Assembly (NCBI RefSeq): GCF_014773275.1
Contig: NZ_JACWMW010000002.1
Coordinates: 1,178,001-1,242,000, forward strand
Direction of reading: 5' to 3'
DNA from: Mucilaginibacter rigui
Lineage (GTDB): Bacteria; Bacteroidota; Bacteroidia; Sphingobacteriales; Sphingobacteriaceae
DNA length: 64,000 nt
A model generated the notes under the pieces. It worked only from the letters and a program-made list of their open reading frames with translations. It was not told the origin of the DNA and ran no database searches. Shown here piece by piece: positions 34,975 through 42,346 of the stretch. The position numbers were made by a program, and so were the translations under genes. The first letter of the stretch is position 1; each line of letters begins with the position of its first letter.

Positions 34975-35502
34975 ATGTTTACAAACAGGGCACGAATATT
35001 AGTAGCCGGGCTTTTTGTAATAATGCTGGCCGTTAGCCTTCAAATGAAGGTGTATGAGCTGGCAGGTTTGGCCGTAATGTTTATTGCCCTGCTTATATGG
35101 GGGTATTTTAAGCAAAATACCATTGTTTTGGCAGCTAAGGCGTTTCACGTAAAAGATTATGAAAAAGCCGAAAGCCTTTTAAAACAGGTGCCAAACCCCC
35201 AATGGCTAAGTAAAAAACGCCGTGGGTTTTACGAGTTTATATATGGTGGTGTATGCCTGCAAAAGCGAGACTATGCCGAAGCCGAACAGCATTACGAATT
35301 AGCGGCTTTATACCCGCTGCGTACCGCTAACGACCACGTAGCGGCATTGGTACATGTAGCCAACATAAGTATCCGCAATGGCAACTTTGATAAAGCTACC
35401 GCCTACCTGCAGCTTGCCGATAAACATAAAGACAACATAACTGCCAAAATGAAGGACGTGATCCAAAAGGTTGAGCAGGAACTTAAAAAACACAAAAAAT
35501 AG
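34975..35502 (+). CDS. Membrane-anchored TPR protein
   Basis: A 175-aa protein with two N-terminal membrane helices (about 8-24 and 27-45), followed by a soluble domain of TPR-like repeats (AFHVKDYEKAESLLKQV, LQKRDYAEAEQHYELAA, IRNGNFDKATAYLQLAD). It lies 3 bp after the response regulator, so it is likely translated with it, and just before hemE. It may scaffold other proteins at the membrane. No specific function can be assigned. Confidence 0.8.
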   Translation: MFTNRARILVAGLFVIMLAVSLQMKVYELAGLAVMFIALLIWGYFKQNTIVLAAKAFHVKDYEKAESLLKQVPNPQWLSKKRRGFYEFIYGGVCLQKRDYAEAEQHYELAALYPLRTANDHVAALVHVANISIRNGNFDKATAYLQLADKHKDNITAKMKDVIQKVEQELKKHKK

Positions 35503-35577
35503 AATCAAGATGTAAGAGTCAAGAATCAAGAAAAACCACCAGATTGGCTCTTGATTCTTGGCTCTTGATTCTTGGCT
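35503..35577. repeat. Phased heptamer inverted repeat (ANNCAAG words) before hemE
   Basis: Left arm 35503-35530 is four heptamers: AATCAAG, ATGTAAG, AGTCAAG, AATCAAG. Right arm 35550-35577 is CTTGATT, CTTGGCT, CTTGATT, CTTGGCT, preceded by a partial TTGGCT. The complementary words are again in strict phase, here 7 bp. The element begins right after the TPR gene stop and ends 12 bp before the hemE ATG. Confidence 0.88.
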
Positions 35578-35589
35578 CTCAAAAGAAAC

Positions 35590-36615
35590 ATGAAAGATTC
35601 GCTATTTATAAAAGCCGCATTTTCGGAGAAAACAGAACGGCCACCCGTATGGATGATGCGCCAGGCAGGCCGTTTTATGCCCGAGTATTGGGAGATCAAA
35701 AACCAATATTCGTTCCTGGAGATGTGTAAAACACCCGAACTGGCTGCCGATGTTACCATGCTGCCGGTTGATCTTTTGGGTATCGACGCCGCTATCTTAT
35801 TCTCAGATATTTTAGTTACCGGCGAAGCTATGGGTGGCGACCTAAGCTTTACGCAGGGTGTAGGCCCCAAGTTTGCCAACCCGGTACGCACACAGGCTGA
35901 TATTGATAACCTGCAAACCAATGTAGGCGATAGGTTACAGTACGTTGCTGATGCTATAAAAGTTATTCAGCAGCGCCTTAACGGTAGCATCCCGCTGATA
36001 GGTTTTGCAGGCGCCCCGTTTACGGTGATGAGCTATTTGATTGAAGGCGGATCGTCAAAAGATTTTAAGCTGACTAAACTGATGCTGCACAACCATCCGG
36101 AGATGGCACATCAGTTACTATCAAAAATTGCTACGGTTACGGCTGATTACCTGAACCTGCAAATTGCTGCCGGTGTTAACGCCGTACAGATATTTGACAG
36201 CTGGGCACAGGCATTATCATGGGATGATTATACCGAGTTTTCGCATCGTTATATTGTCGAGATCATTAGCAAACTGAACAGGAAGGATATTCCTGTAATA
36301 TCGTTCTGCAAAGGCAGCTCGGTATTTGCACCGCTGATGGCCGAAGCCAAGCCGGATGTAATATCTATCGACTGGAATGTTGATTTGCTGGATATTAAAA
36401 ACCGTTTACCCCAAGGCATAGCCGTACAAGGCAACCTTGATCCGCATATTTTATATGCAGATAAAACTGTTATTAAAGACCGCATCCATCGCTTGTTCGA
36501 GCGCATGCGCGGCCAGAACGGTTTCATCTTCAACCTGGGCCACGGCATTATGCCCGATATCCCGTTTGATAATGTGAAGTACGCGGTTGAAGTGATAAAA
36601 GAGTTTAGATATTAA
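35590..36615 (+). CDS. hemE: Uroporphyrinogen decarboxylase
   Basis: Decarboxylates uroporphyrinogen III to coproporphyrinogen III. The ATG at 35590 gives MKDSLFIKAAFSEKTERPP and 341 aa. A TTG six codons earlier lies within the repeat arm and is not used. Signatures are WMMRQAGRFMPEYWEI, the substrate-binding FAGAPFTVMSYLIEG and the C-terminal FNLGHGIMPDIPFDNV. Its catalytic Asp is in DLLGIDAAILFSDIL. Confidence 0.95.
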   Translation: MKDSLFIKAAFSEKTERPPVWMMRQAGRFMPEYWEIKNQYSFLEMCKTPELAADVTMLPVDLLGIDAAILFSDILVTGEAMGGDLSFTQGVGPKFANPVRTQADIDNLQTNVGDRLQYVADAIKVIQQRLNGSIPLIGFAGAPFTVMSYLIEGGSSKDFKLTKLMLHNHPEMAHQLLSKIATVTADYLNLQIAAGVNAVQIFDSWAQALSWDDYTEFSHRYIVEIISKLNRKDIPVISFCKGSSVFAPLMAEAKPDVISIDWNVDLLDIKNRLPQGIAVQGNLDPHILYADKTVIKDRIHRLFERMRGQNGFIFNLGHGIMPDIPFDNVKYAVEVIKEFRY

Positions 36616-36626
36616 TAATACAACTT

Positions 36627-36709
36627 GTCATTGCGAGGAGCGTAGCGACGCGGCAATCTTAGCACATCCGCTTACTCGCTGAGGTTGCTGCACTACGCTC
36701 GCAATGACA
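36627..36709. repeat. REP-like palindrome (GTCATTGCGAG family)
   Basis: TGTCATTGCGAG at 36627-36638 faces CTCGCAATGACA at 36698-36709, a perfect 12-bp inverted repeat. GCGTAG/CTACGC extends it inside after a short bulge. Words of this type (GTCATTGCGAGGA) are a widely dispersed palindromic repeat in many bacteria. It occupies the hemE-hemJ spacer. Confidence 0.8.
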
Positions 36710-36724
36710 TGTAGAAACAGGCAC

Positions 36725-37258
36725 ATGTACCAATACGTTTTAGCTATACATATCATCTTTGTAGTCTGCTGGATGGCGGGGCTGTTTTACATTGTACGCC
36801 TGTTTATTTACCACCGCGAAGCGCAGGATAAACCCGAACCTGCACGTACCATCTTGTCCGAACAATTCGAGATAATAGAGAAGAAGCTGTGGTGGATCAT
36901 AGCCACCCCAAGCATGTACTTTGTGATTGTAGCGGGGGCAACCATGCTGCACCTTAACCCGGCCTTGTGGAAAATGCCCTGGTTACATGTAAAGCTCACT
37001 TTTGTAATAGGGCTAATCGCTTATCATTTCATTTGCCAAAAAATAATGAAACAGATGGCAAAAGGGGTATACAAGTGGACTTCTATCCAGCTCCGTTTAT
37101 GGAACGAACTGGCTACTATTATCCTGTTTGCCATAGTATTCCTGGTGGTTCTCAAAAGTGCGCTTAACTGGATCTTCGGGGTAATTGGGATTATCCTTTT
37201 CAGCCTCATCATCATGTCGGCTGTGAAGATCTATAAATACTTCAGGGAAAAGAAATAG
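36725..37258 (+). CDS. hemJ: Protoporphyrinogen IX oxidase, HemJ-type
   Basis: Small membrane protein that oxidises protoporphyrinogen IX. The ATG at 36725 gives 177 aa with four membrane helices. The N-terminal motif HIIFVVCWMAGLFYIVRLFIYH (His9 to His30) and WLHVKLTFVIGLIAYH (Lys90) match HemJ/UPF0093 proteins, whose conserved His and Lys are needed for activity. It is the last gene of the heme cluster. The frame to 36704 adds residues from the repeat and is not preferred. Confidence 0.88.
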   Translation: MYQYVLAIHIIFVVCWMAGLFYIVRLFIYHREAQDKPEPARTILSEQFEIIEKKLWWIIATPSMYFVIVAGATMLHLNPALWKMPWLHVKLTFVIGLIAYHFICQKIMKQMAKGVYKWTSIQLRLWNELATIILFAIVFLVVLKSALNWIFGVIGIILFSLIIMSAVKIYKYFREKK

Positions 37259-37370
37259 AGTGAATTTTGGCGATCTTTGACGCCTTTTACTCGCCTTTTT
37301 TCGACTTTAAAACGCCTTCAAAATCGTATAAGTTCCACATACGCATCATTTAAAAAAGCGTTATTTTTTT

Positions 37371-37392
37371 TGTCAAAATGACATATTGTCAT
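37371..37392. promoter_or_regulatory. Triple alternating TGTCA/TGACA half-sites
   Basis: TGTCA at 37371, TGACA at 37379 and TGTCA at 37387, exactly 8 bp apart, form two overlapping dyads (TGTCAAAATGACA and ATGACATATTGTCAT). This resembles a repressor operator, yet it lies between two convergent genes (hemJ and a minus-strand gene) where no start is expected. Confidence 0.4.
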
Positions 37393-37534
37393 GGTTCTCA
37401 TTTGGCCGCTCGGATTTGACGGGTAACAAATATTAAGGCCTTCGCCTGCTAATTTATAAACTGTAGTAACATCGCTGAATAGTCGTCACTCGGAAAGAGC
37501 CGGGAGACTGAGTAAAAGGGGGAATAAATTGCTA

Positions 37535-38035
37535 TTATTTAAACCTTTTTAGAACTATAATTTTGCTTGAGTTATTGTTAGCCAGCGCAATACTTTTAAT
37601 ATTAATAATTTCAAACTTACCAAATACTACTCCTTGTTTTATAACAAACATAAATGTGCTTTTATCTTTAGAAAAAACCTGAATATTGTAATATTCCGTT
37701 TGTATTGACATTGAGCTTGGCTCATTGCATATTTGGGATTTTGATTGAACAAAAGCATTTTTTTCATAAAAAGTCCATCCAATAAAATCACAACATTTGC
37801 TTAATTGATAAAAGTAATTGATGTTATCATAAAGTCTTAAAGTGTCGTTTTTAAAGAAGGCACTATCTTGGTTACAAATCAGCCATTCGCCTGAGCCGAT
37901 ACTAATACTCTTTTTAGAAGTTTGATTTATGCTAGACCTTAACAATTTATAAACTTGATTCACGCCAGGGGCAGCACTCTGGGAATATCCAACGTTGGCA
38001 ATCAAGATTAAAGTTAAAGTATAGATAAGTTTCAT
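37535..38035 (-). CDS. Secreted protein of unknown function
   Basis: A 166-aa protein with a clear signal peptide (MKLIYTLTLILIANVGYSQS). The mature part contains Cys-Cys (SKCCDFIGW) and two further Cys (WLICNQDS, SQICNEPS), which could form disulfides. It is richer in A/T and in Asn/Ser/Lys than its neighbours, suggesting recent acquisition. I do not recognise the family. It is convergent with hemJ. Confidence 0.6.
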   Translation of the reverse strand: MKLIYTLTLILIANVGYSQSAAPGVNQVYKLLRSSINQTSKKSISIGSGEWLICNQDSAFFKNDTLRLYDNINYFYQLSKCCDFIGWTFYEKNAFVQSKSQICNEPSSMSIQTEYYNIQVFSKDKSTFMFVIKQGVVFGKFEIINIKSIALANNNSSKIIVLKRFK

Positions 38036-38151
38036 ATTTTCAACCCCTTGTTAATATAGAGTAATTGCAGACATTGTAGCGGTTAAACTTAATTAAAATT
38101 TATTTCATCACCCATGCAACCAAACGGGGTTCCTTTACATCTAACTGTTAA

Positions 38152-38724
38152 ATGATGTTTTTGGAACCTAAAACTACTATCGATCATCTGGTGCAGTGCT
38201 GCAAGGCAGGGCAGCGTAAGGCGCAGGAGCTGTTGTATAAGCAGTTCGCCTCAAAAATGCTGGGGGTTTGTATGCGCTATGCTACCGATAAGATGGAAGC
38301 AGAGGATATGTTGCAGAACGGATTTATAAAAGTGTTTCAGAAAATAGCCGATTACCGGGGCGATGGTTCATTTGAAGGTTGGGTAAGGCGCATTATGGTG
38401 CACAGCTCTATTGAGTATTACCGCCGCCACCACAAAATGATGCAGGTGGTTGATATTGATACCGCCGGGCACGAGCCATCGGTTAATGCCGCTGCCGCAA
38501 GTAGCTTAGAAGCAAAGGACCTGCTGGTAATGATCAAAGCCCTGTCGCCGGGATACCGGATGGTGTTTAACCTGTATGCTATTGATGGCTACTCGCACAA
38601 GGAGATAGCCGAAATAATGGGTATCAGCGAGGGGGCATCAAAGTCGCAGTTATCAAGGGCGAGGGCTATTTTAAAGGAACAGGTAATGAAAATGGACAAT
38701 AAAAGATATGGATATGCAGGATAA
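38152..38724 (+). CDS. ECF-type RNA polymerase sigma factor
   Basis: A 190-aa group 4 sigma factor. Region 2 is LGVCMRYATDKMEAEDMLQNGFIKVFQKI and SFEGWVRRIMVHSSIEYYRR. Region 4 is YRMVFNLYAIDGYSHKEIAEIMGISEGASKSQLSRAR. It overlaps the next gene by 17 bp, so the two are co-translated. It probably acts with the downstream membrane protein as an anti-sigma pair and may control the outer-membrane barrel gene after it. Confidence 0.9.
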   Translation: MMFLEPKTTIDHLVQCCKAGQRKAQELLYKQFASKMLGVCMRYATDKMEAEDMLQNGFIKVFQKIADYRGDGSFEGWVRRIMVHSSIEYYRRHHKMMQVVDIDTAGHEPSVNAAAASSLEAKDLLVMIKALSPGYRMVFNLYAIDGYSHKEIAEIMGISEGASKSQLSRARAILKEQVMKMDNKRYGYAG

Positions 38725-39472
38725 AGAAATTGACCAACTATTCAGGTCTGAGTTTGATGATTTTAAGGTGGAGCCTTCCGCTGCGGTTTGGGGCAATGTA
38801 GCATCGCAACTTGATAAGAAGAGGCGATCGTTAAAAACCTCCCTGTCTGTAGCTGCAAGCTTACTGGTTTTATTATCTGCTGGGTTATATTTTGTAGCGC
38901 AAACAAAGGATAATATAAAACCAACGGTACAATTGGCTGCGGTTAAAAACGATAAGCCTGTAAAAGCGACTGTAGCGCCGGAAACAGCATTGCCAAAAAT
39001 AGTACAGCCGCAGATAGATAAAGTTACAGCGGTAAATGCAGGCACAGCATCGCGCAAGCAAAAAACAAGGAGGGTTAAACAACAACATGTTTTACCTGTT
39101 ACCCCCCTGTTGAAAGTGGAAGAGCCTGAACAGCAATTGGCGCAGGCAAGTCGCAAATCAACAGAGAGCATAAAATTTACTGTGCCCGATAAAAATACCC
39201 CGATACTCGAAAAAATTGATGCACCCGAGGATATGCCTTTTAAAACAAATACCTTAGCAGCGCAATCGGTAACAGTGCCCAAAACAATGGCTGTAGTGGC
39301 TGCAAAAAAGCACCGCATCCGCAGCCTTGGCGACCTGATAAATGTTGTGGTAAGCAAAGTTGATAAGCGCAAGGATAAGCTGATAGAGTTTTCGAGCACG
39401 AAGGATGAGGATGAATCAATAGTATCGGGCCTTAACCTTGGGTTTATCAAAATAAAAAAAGAAGATAAATAG
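38708..39472 (+). CDS. Putative anti-sigma-like membrane protein
   Basis: A 254-aa protein. The cytoplasmic N-terminus IDQLFRSEFDDFKVEPSAAVWGNVASQL is a pattern often seen just downstream of ECF sigma genes in Bacteroidota. One membrane helix follows (about 44-62), then a basic, proline- and lysine-rich periplasmic part of about 190 residues. Topology and position suggest it anchors or inhibits the sigma factor; this is inference. An ATG two codons later (38714) is also possible. Confidence 0.65.
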   Translation: MDMQDKEIDQLFRSEFDDFKVEPSAAVWGNVASQLDKKRRSLKTSLSVAASLLVLLSAGLYFVAQTKDNIKPTVQLAAVKNDKPVKATVAPETALPKIVQPQIDKVTAVNAGTASRKQKTRRVKQQHVLPVTPLLKVEEPEQQLAQASRKSTESIKFTVPDKNTPILEKIDAPEDMPFKTNTLAAQSVTVPKTMAVVAAKKHRIRSLGDLINVVVSKVDKRKDKLIEFSSTKDEDESIVSGLNLGFIKIKKEDK

Positions 39473-39473
39473 A

Positions 39474-39564
39474 TATGCAAATGTGTAAATATGCAGATGT
39501 GCGGATTTCAGATATGCAGATGAAATCACTAAATCAATAATTCACTAAATCAATAATTGTTTTC
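39474..39564. repeat. Phased word repeat before the outer-membrane barrel gene
   Basis: The left part repeats ATATGCAGATGTG-like words three times (39477-39530). The right part (39533-39564) is AAATCACT, AAATCAAT, AATTCACT, AAATCAAT in exact 8-bp phase. The right part is nearly identical to the right arm of the rpsM-rpsK element at 13061-13096. The complementarity between the two parts is weak here. Confidence 0.6.
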
Positions 39565-39568
39565 ATAT

Positions 39569-40384
39569 ATGAAACGCCTGATCTTTACAACTATAATATG
39601 CCTGGCAGCAACAGTTGTGTTTGCGCAAACAGATAGTGTTAAAACTACTACCACTACCGATAGCACTAAAACCCGCCATACCAGGATCCGCCTCGGTTTT
39701 GGTGATGATGTGTCGCAGGTGAGGATTAACGATACAACTGATTACCCTGCCACAAAAGCTCCCGGGTTTTCATTTGGGATAACCTTAACCAGGTTTGATA
39801 TCGGGTTGACAACCTTAAATGATAATGGCAGCTTCAACCTGTCGCCGGCCAACCAGTTTTTAAGCTACCGCTCATGGAGGAGCAGCAATATTGGTTTTGA
39901 CGTAATTCAACTTGGGTACCGTTTCAACAGCTCATTCAGGATCTACACCGCCGGCGGGTTCGATTGGACAAACCTGCGCCTGCGCCAAAGCATCACCATA
40001 CTGCGCGATCAAGCCCCGTTGAGCTACAGGCAAGACGATATTAAGTATGATAAGAACCGCCTTTCGGCAACCTATATACGTGTGCCCGTTGCGTTTGATT
40101 TCCGTACCCGCGATGATGATGATGGCCGCAGGTTCCACTTTGTGGCCGCTGCCGAAATGGGTGTGCTGATAAGCAGCAGCTTGAAGCAGGAAAGTAAAGA
40201 GAACGGCGACTTTAAACTGGGCGGTAACTACAATTTCTCTAAATTCAGATACGGCGCATCGTTACGCGTGGGTTATGGCGCAATAGGCGTATTTGGTAAA
40301 TACTATTTCAATAATATGTTTGAGAACAGCCCCGCACAGGATGGCCTGCGTAACTTCTCATTCGGGATGAGCGTTGGGTGGTAG
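39569..40384 (+). CDS. Outer-membrane beta-barrel protein
   Basis: A 271-aa exported protein. The ATG at 39569 gives the signal peptide MKRLIFTTIICLAATVVFAQ. Alternating hydrophobic strands (FSFGITLTRFDIGLTTL, YRFNSSFRIYTAGGFDW, FRYGASLRVGYGAIGVFGKYYF) and an aromatic C-terminus (FSFGMSVGW) indicate a small barrel. It follows the ECF sigma-anti-sigma pair and may be its target or partner. Confidence 0.78.
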   Translation: MKRLIFTTIICLAATVVFAQTDSVKTTTTTDSTKTRHTRIRLGFGDDVSQVRINDTTDYPATKAPGFSFGITLTRFDIGLTTLNDNGSFNLSPANQFLSYRSWRSSNIGFDVIQLGYRFNSSFRIYTAGGFDWTNLRLRQSITILRDQAPLSYRQDDIKYDKNRLSATYIRVPVAFDFRTRDDDDGRRFHFVAAAEMGVLISSSLKQESKENGDFKLGGNYNFSKFRYGASLRVGYGAIGVFGKYYFNNMFENSPAQDGLRNFSFGMSVGW

Positions 40385-40389
40385 GATCG

Positions 40390-40515
40390 GGATTTAGCGA
40401 ATTGCTATTCAAATCCTAAAAATCTGTTAAGCCGTTGTTGGTGTTGTCACCAACAACCTTCGGGCAGGTATTAAACAAGCATGGCGCCTTGTTGGTGACA
40501 ACACCAACAAGGGCG
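40390..40515. repeat. Left flanking repeat block of a small gene
   Basis: It contains GGGATTTAGCGAATT (40390-40404), a 27-bp word at 40404-40430, an internal GTTGGTG...CACCAAC hairpin, and a 46-bp block at 40470-40515 that recurs at 40911-40956 with one mismatch. Together with the right block it brackets the gene at 40564-40887. Confidence 0.8.
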
Positions 40516-40563
40516 CAAAACCACATTTGCACCTGATGGTAGCATATTACGTGAACCAAAACT

Positions 40564-40887
40564 ATGAGAACCCGAATAGCCATTTTAAACGACTTGATAA
40601 GGTTTCAAACAAAACTTAACAGGGTTCAAAACGAACTATCCGAATATACATGGGATGCCGAGGAGCCATTAGTTATAATGCGTAAATCGGACTTCATTAT
40701 TGTCGCGCAATGTTTTTTGAATGGGGTACTCTCTACTGATGACTTAGAGAATTGGGCAAACGCTATCGAAAGCCGGGATGATATAGGGTTTGAGAATGGC
40801 GAACTTAGTGAATTCATTTTCGACTTAGCTAACCCTGTAATAAATGGAGAAATTACCAAAGAACTTGTAAGAAAAATGATTGGCTGA
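40564..40887 (+). CDS. Small acidic protein, immunity-like
   Basis: A 107-aa acidic cytosolic protein. The segment LSTDDLENWANAIESRDDIGFE followed by ELIF-like SEFIFDLANP resembles small orphan immunity-type proteins seen near polymorphic toxins, but I cannot name a family with certainty. No toxin gene is next to it. It lies between direct repeats of 46 bp and of 27-28 bp, which suggests it moved in as a cassette. Its codon and A/T content also differ from its neighbours. Confidence 0.55.
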   Translation: MRTRIAILNDLIRFQTKLNRVQNELSEYTWDAEEPLVIMRKSDFIIVAQCFLNGVLSTDDLENWANAIESRDDIGFENGELSEFIFDLANPVINGEITKELVRKMIG

Positions 40888-40910
40888 AAGGATAATTGGC
40901 TTAGGTAGTT

Positions 40911-41018
40911 ATTAAACAAGCATGGCGGCTTGTTGGTGACAACACCAACAAGGGCGAAATTCCGCTAAATCCCGGTTTAAATACGAGCATGCTATTCAAA
41001 ATCCTAAAAATCTGTTAA
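40911..41018. repeat. Right flanking repeat block of the small gene
   Basis: A 46-bp block at 40911-40956 repeats 40470-40515 with one mismatch. AATTCCGCTAAATCCC, about 40956-40971, is an inverted near-copy of the word at 40390-40404. The 28-bp word at 40991-41018 repeats 40404-40430. The end of this block runs into the promoter of the ABC gene. Confidence 0.8.
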
Positions 41019-41035
41019 ATCTGCTTAATCCCGGT

Positions 41036-41043
41036 TATCTTTG
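41036..41043 (+). promoter_or_regulatory. -7 box of the ABC ATPase gene
   Basis: TATCTTTG, an exact TAnnTTTG match, ends only 5 nt before the ATG at 41049. The mRNA would therefore start at or next to the start codon (leaderless). The -33 element is weak. Confidence 0.55.
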
Positions 41044-41048
41044 CAGCA

Positions 41049-42047
41049 ATGGCAGGTGTACCTTTTTTACAGGCAAATTCAGTAAGCAGATCATACGGCG
41101 GGGCCGAAGCGTCGGGGGTTAAGCAAATTTCTCTTGATATTGTTCCCGGCAAAATAACCGCTATAATAGGCGAAAGCGGCAGTGGTAAAAGTACTTTACT
41201 ACGATTGTTGTACGGGTTGCTATCGCCGGACGAAGGCACCGTAAACTTTAAAGGCGAACGCATTTGGGGGCCCGAAGAAAAGCTGATACCCGGCCATGAT
41301 GCCATGAAAATGGTAACCCAGCATACCGACGACCTGAACCTTTTTGCCCGCGTATGGGACAACGTATCGGGCATGCTGCCCAGTACCAACGTAAAGCTGA
41401 AGGAAGAAAAGACAGAGCAGGTACTTACCCAGCTAAATATGATGCAACTGGCCTACAAACGCGTTGCCGACCTGAGCGGCGGCGAAAAGCAGCGTGTTGC
41501 CATAGCCCGCGCCATTATTACCCGCCCCGAAGTGCTTTTGCTCGACGAACCCTTTAACCAGGTTGATACCTCGTTCAGGGAAGGCCTGCAGCACGATATC
41601 AGGCAGATTGTAAAGGAAACCGGCCTTACGGTGGTAATGGTATCACACGACCCGGCAGAGGTGCTCTCTATGGCCGATGAGCTGATCGTACTAAAACATG
41701 GCGAAATAGTAGAAAGCGGCAGCCCTAAATCGCTGTATCGAACCCCGCTTAATTTATACACTGCCGAACTGCTGACCAACTGCAACGTGCTGAATGCCGA
41801 AGAAGCCAAAGCCTGTGGTATTATGACCGAAAAAGAGTACGTGGTGATCTACCCGGAGTGGATCCGCCTGAACAATATCCTGAAAACCAGTGAATGGACC
41901 GTAAAAGAAGTGTTATTTAAGGGTTTTTATGAAGACCTGATACTGGAGAACAACGGCACGTTATTGCGTGTGGTGAACGATGAAAGCGGGAAGTATGCCG
42001 AAGGCGATATAGCAGGCCTTAAAATAAAAAAATGGCTGGAGTATTAG
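41049..42047 (+). CDS. ABC transporter ATP-binding protein (PotA/FbpC-like)
   Basis: A 332-aa ATPase. Walker A is GESGSGKST, the signature LSGGEKQR, Walker B VLLLDEP, and the switch VSHD. The C-terminal 90 residues form a TOBE-like domain, as in importers of the spermidine/iron/molybdate type. No permease or binding-protein gene is adjacent, so it is an orphan ATPase whose partners are elsewhere. The predicted promoter is immediately before the ATG. Confidence 0.85.
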   Translation: MAGVPFLQANSVSRSYGGAEASGVKQISLDIVPGKITAIIGESGSGKSTLLRLLYGLLSPDEGTVNFKGERIWGPEEKLIPGHDAMKMVTQHTDDLNLFARVWDNVSGMLPSTNVKLKEEKTEQVLTQLNMMQLAYKRVADLSGGEKQRVAIARAIITRPEVLLLDEPFNQVDTSFREGLQHDIRQIVKETGLTVVMVSHDPAEVLSMADELIVLKHGEIVESGSPKSLYRTPLNLYTAELLTNCNVLNAEEAKACGIMTEKEYVVIYPEWIRLNNILKTSEWTVKEVLFKGFYEDLILENNGTLLRVVNDESGKYAEGDIAGLKIKKWLEY

Positions 42048-42070
42048 GAGCCCGTTAAATAACTACAAAA

Positions 42071-42187
42071 GTTCGGAAGATTATATATGTCATGTTGAGC
42101 CTGTCGAAACACTCGCTAACTATTTCTGCCGCACGCCCTTCGGCAAGCTCACGGTGAGATCCTTAACTTTAGTACAATCTTCTGAAC
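42071..42187. repeat. Palindromic repeat with 12-bp terminal inverted repeats
   Basis: GTTCGGAAGATT at 42071-42082 faces AATCTTCTGAAC at 42176-42187 (one mismatch). Inside, TGAGCCTGTCGAA and TTCGGCAAGCTCA face each other, a word common in dispersed bacterial repeats. It lies between the ends of convergent genes and has no coding frame. Confidence 0.7.
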
Positions 42188-42226
42188 AATTATGATTATA
42201 TGGCGAAGGAGTTATCTCACAACTAA

Positions 42227-42331
42227 ATTCCCTCCCCGGGGAGGGGTGCGATGGCCCATGTAGTGGCAGGGAGGGGTTTTACGTGCATAGTTGCATAAAC
42301 TCCTCCCTGCACCCTCCCGTTTGGAGGGAAT
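42227..42331. repeat. Second palindromic repeat (CCCTCC family)
   Basis: ATTCCCTCC at 42227-42235 faces GGAGGGAAT at 42323-42331. Nested CCCTCC/GGAGGG words lie within. It ends 16 bp before the stop codon of the PfkB gene. Together with the preceding repeat it fills the space between the convergent ABC and PfkB genes. Confidence 0.7.
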
Positions 42332-42346
42332 CGCACAGGCTTGGGA

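Noticed and set aside
38671..39480. Long minus-strand frame over the anti-sigma-like gene
   Set aside because: It is antisense to a well-supported plus-strand gene coupled to the sigma factor, and shows no family features.
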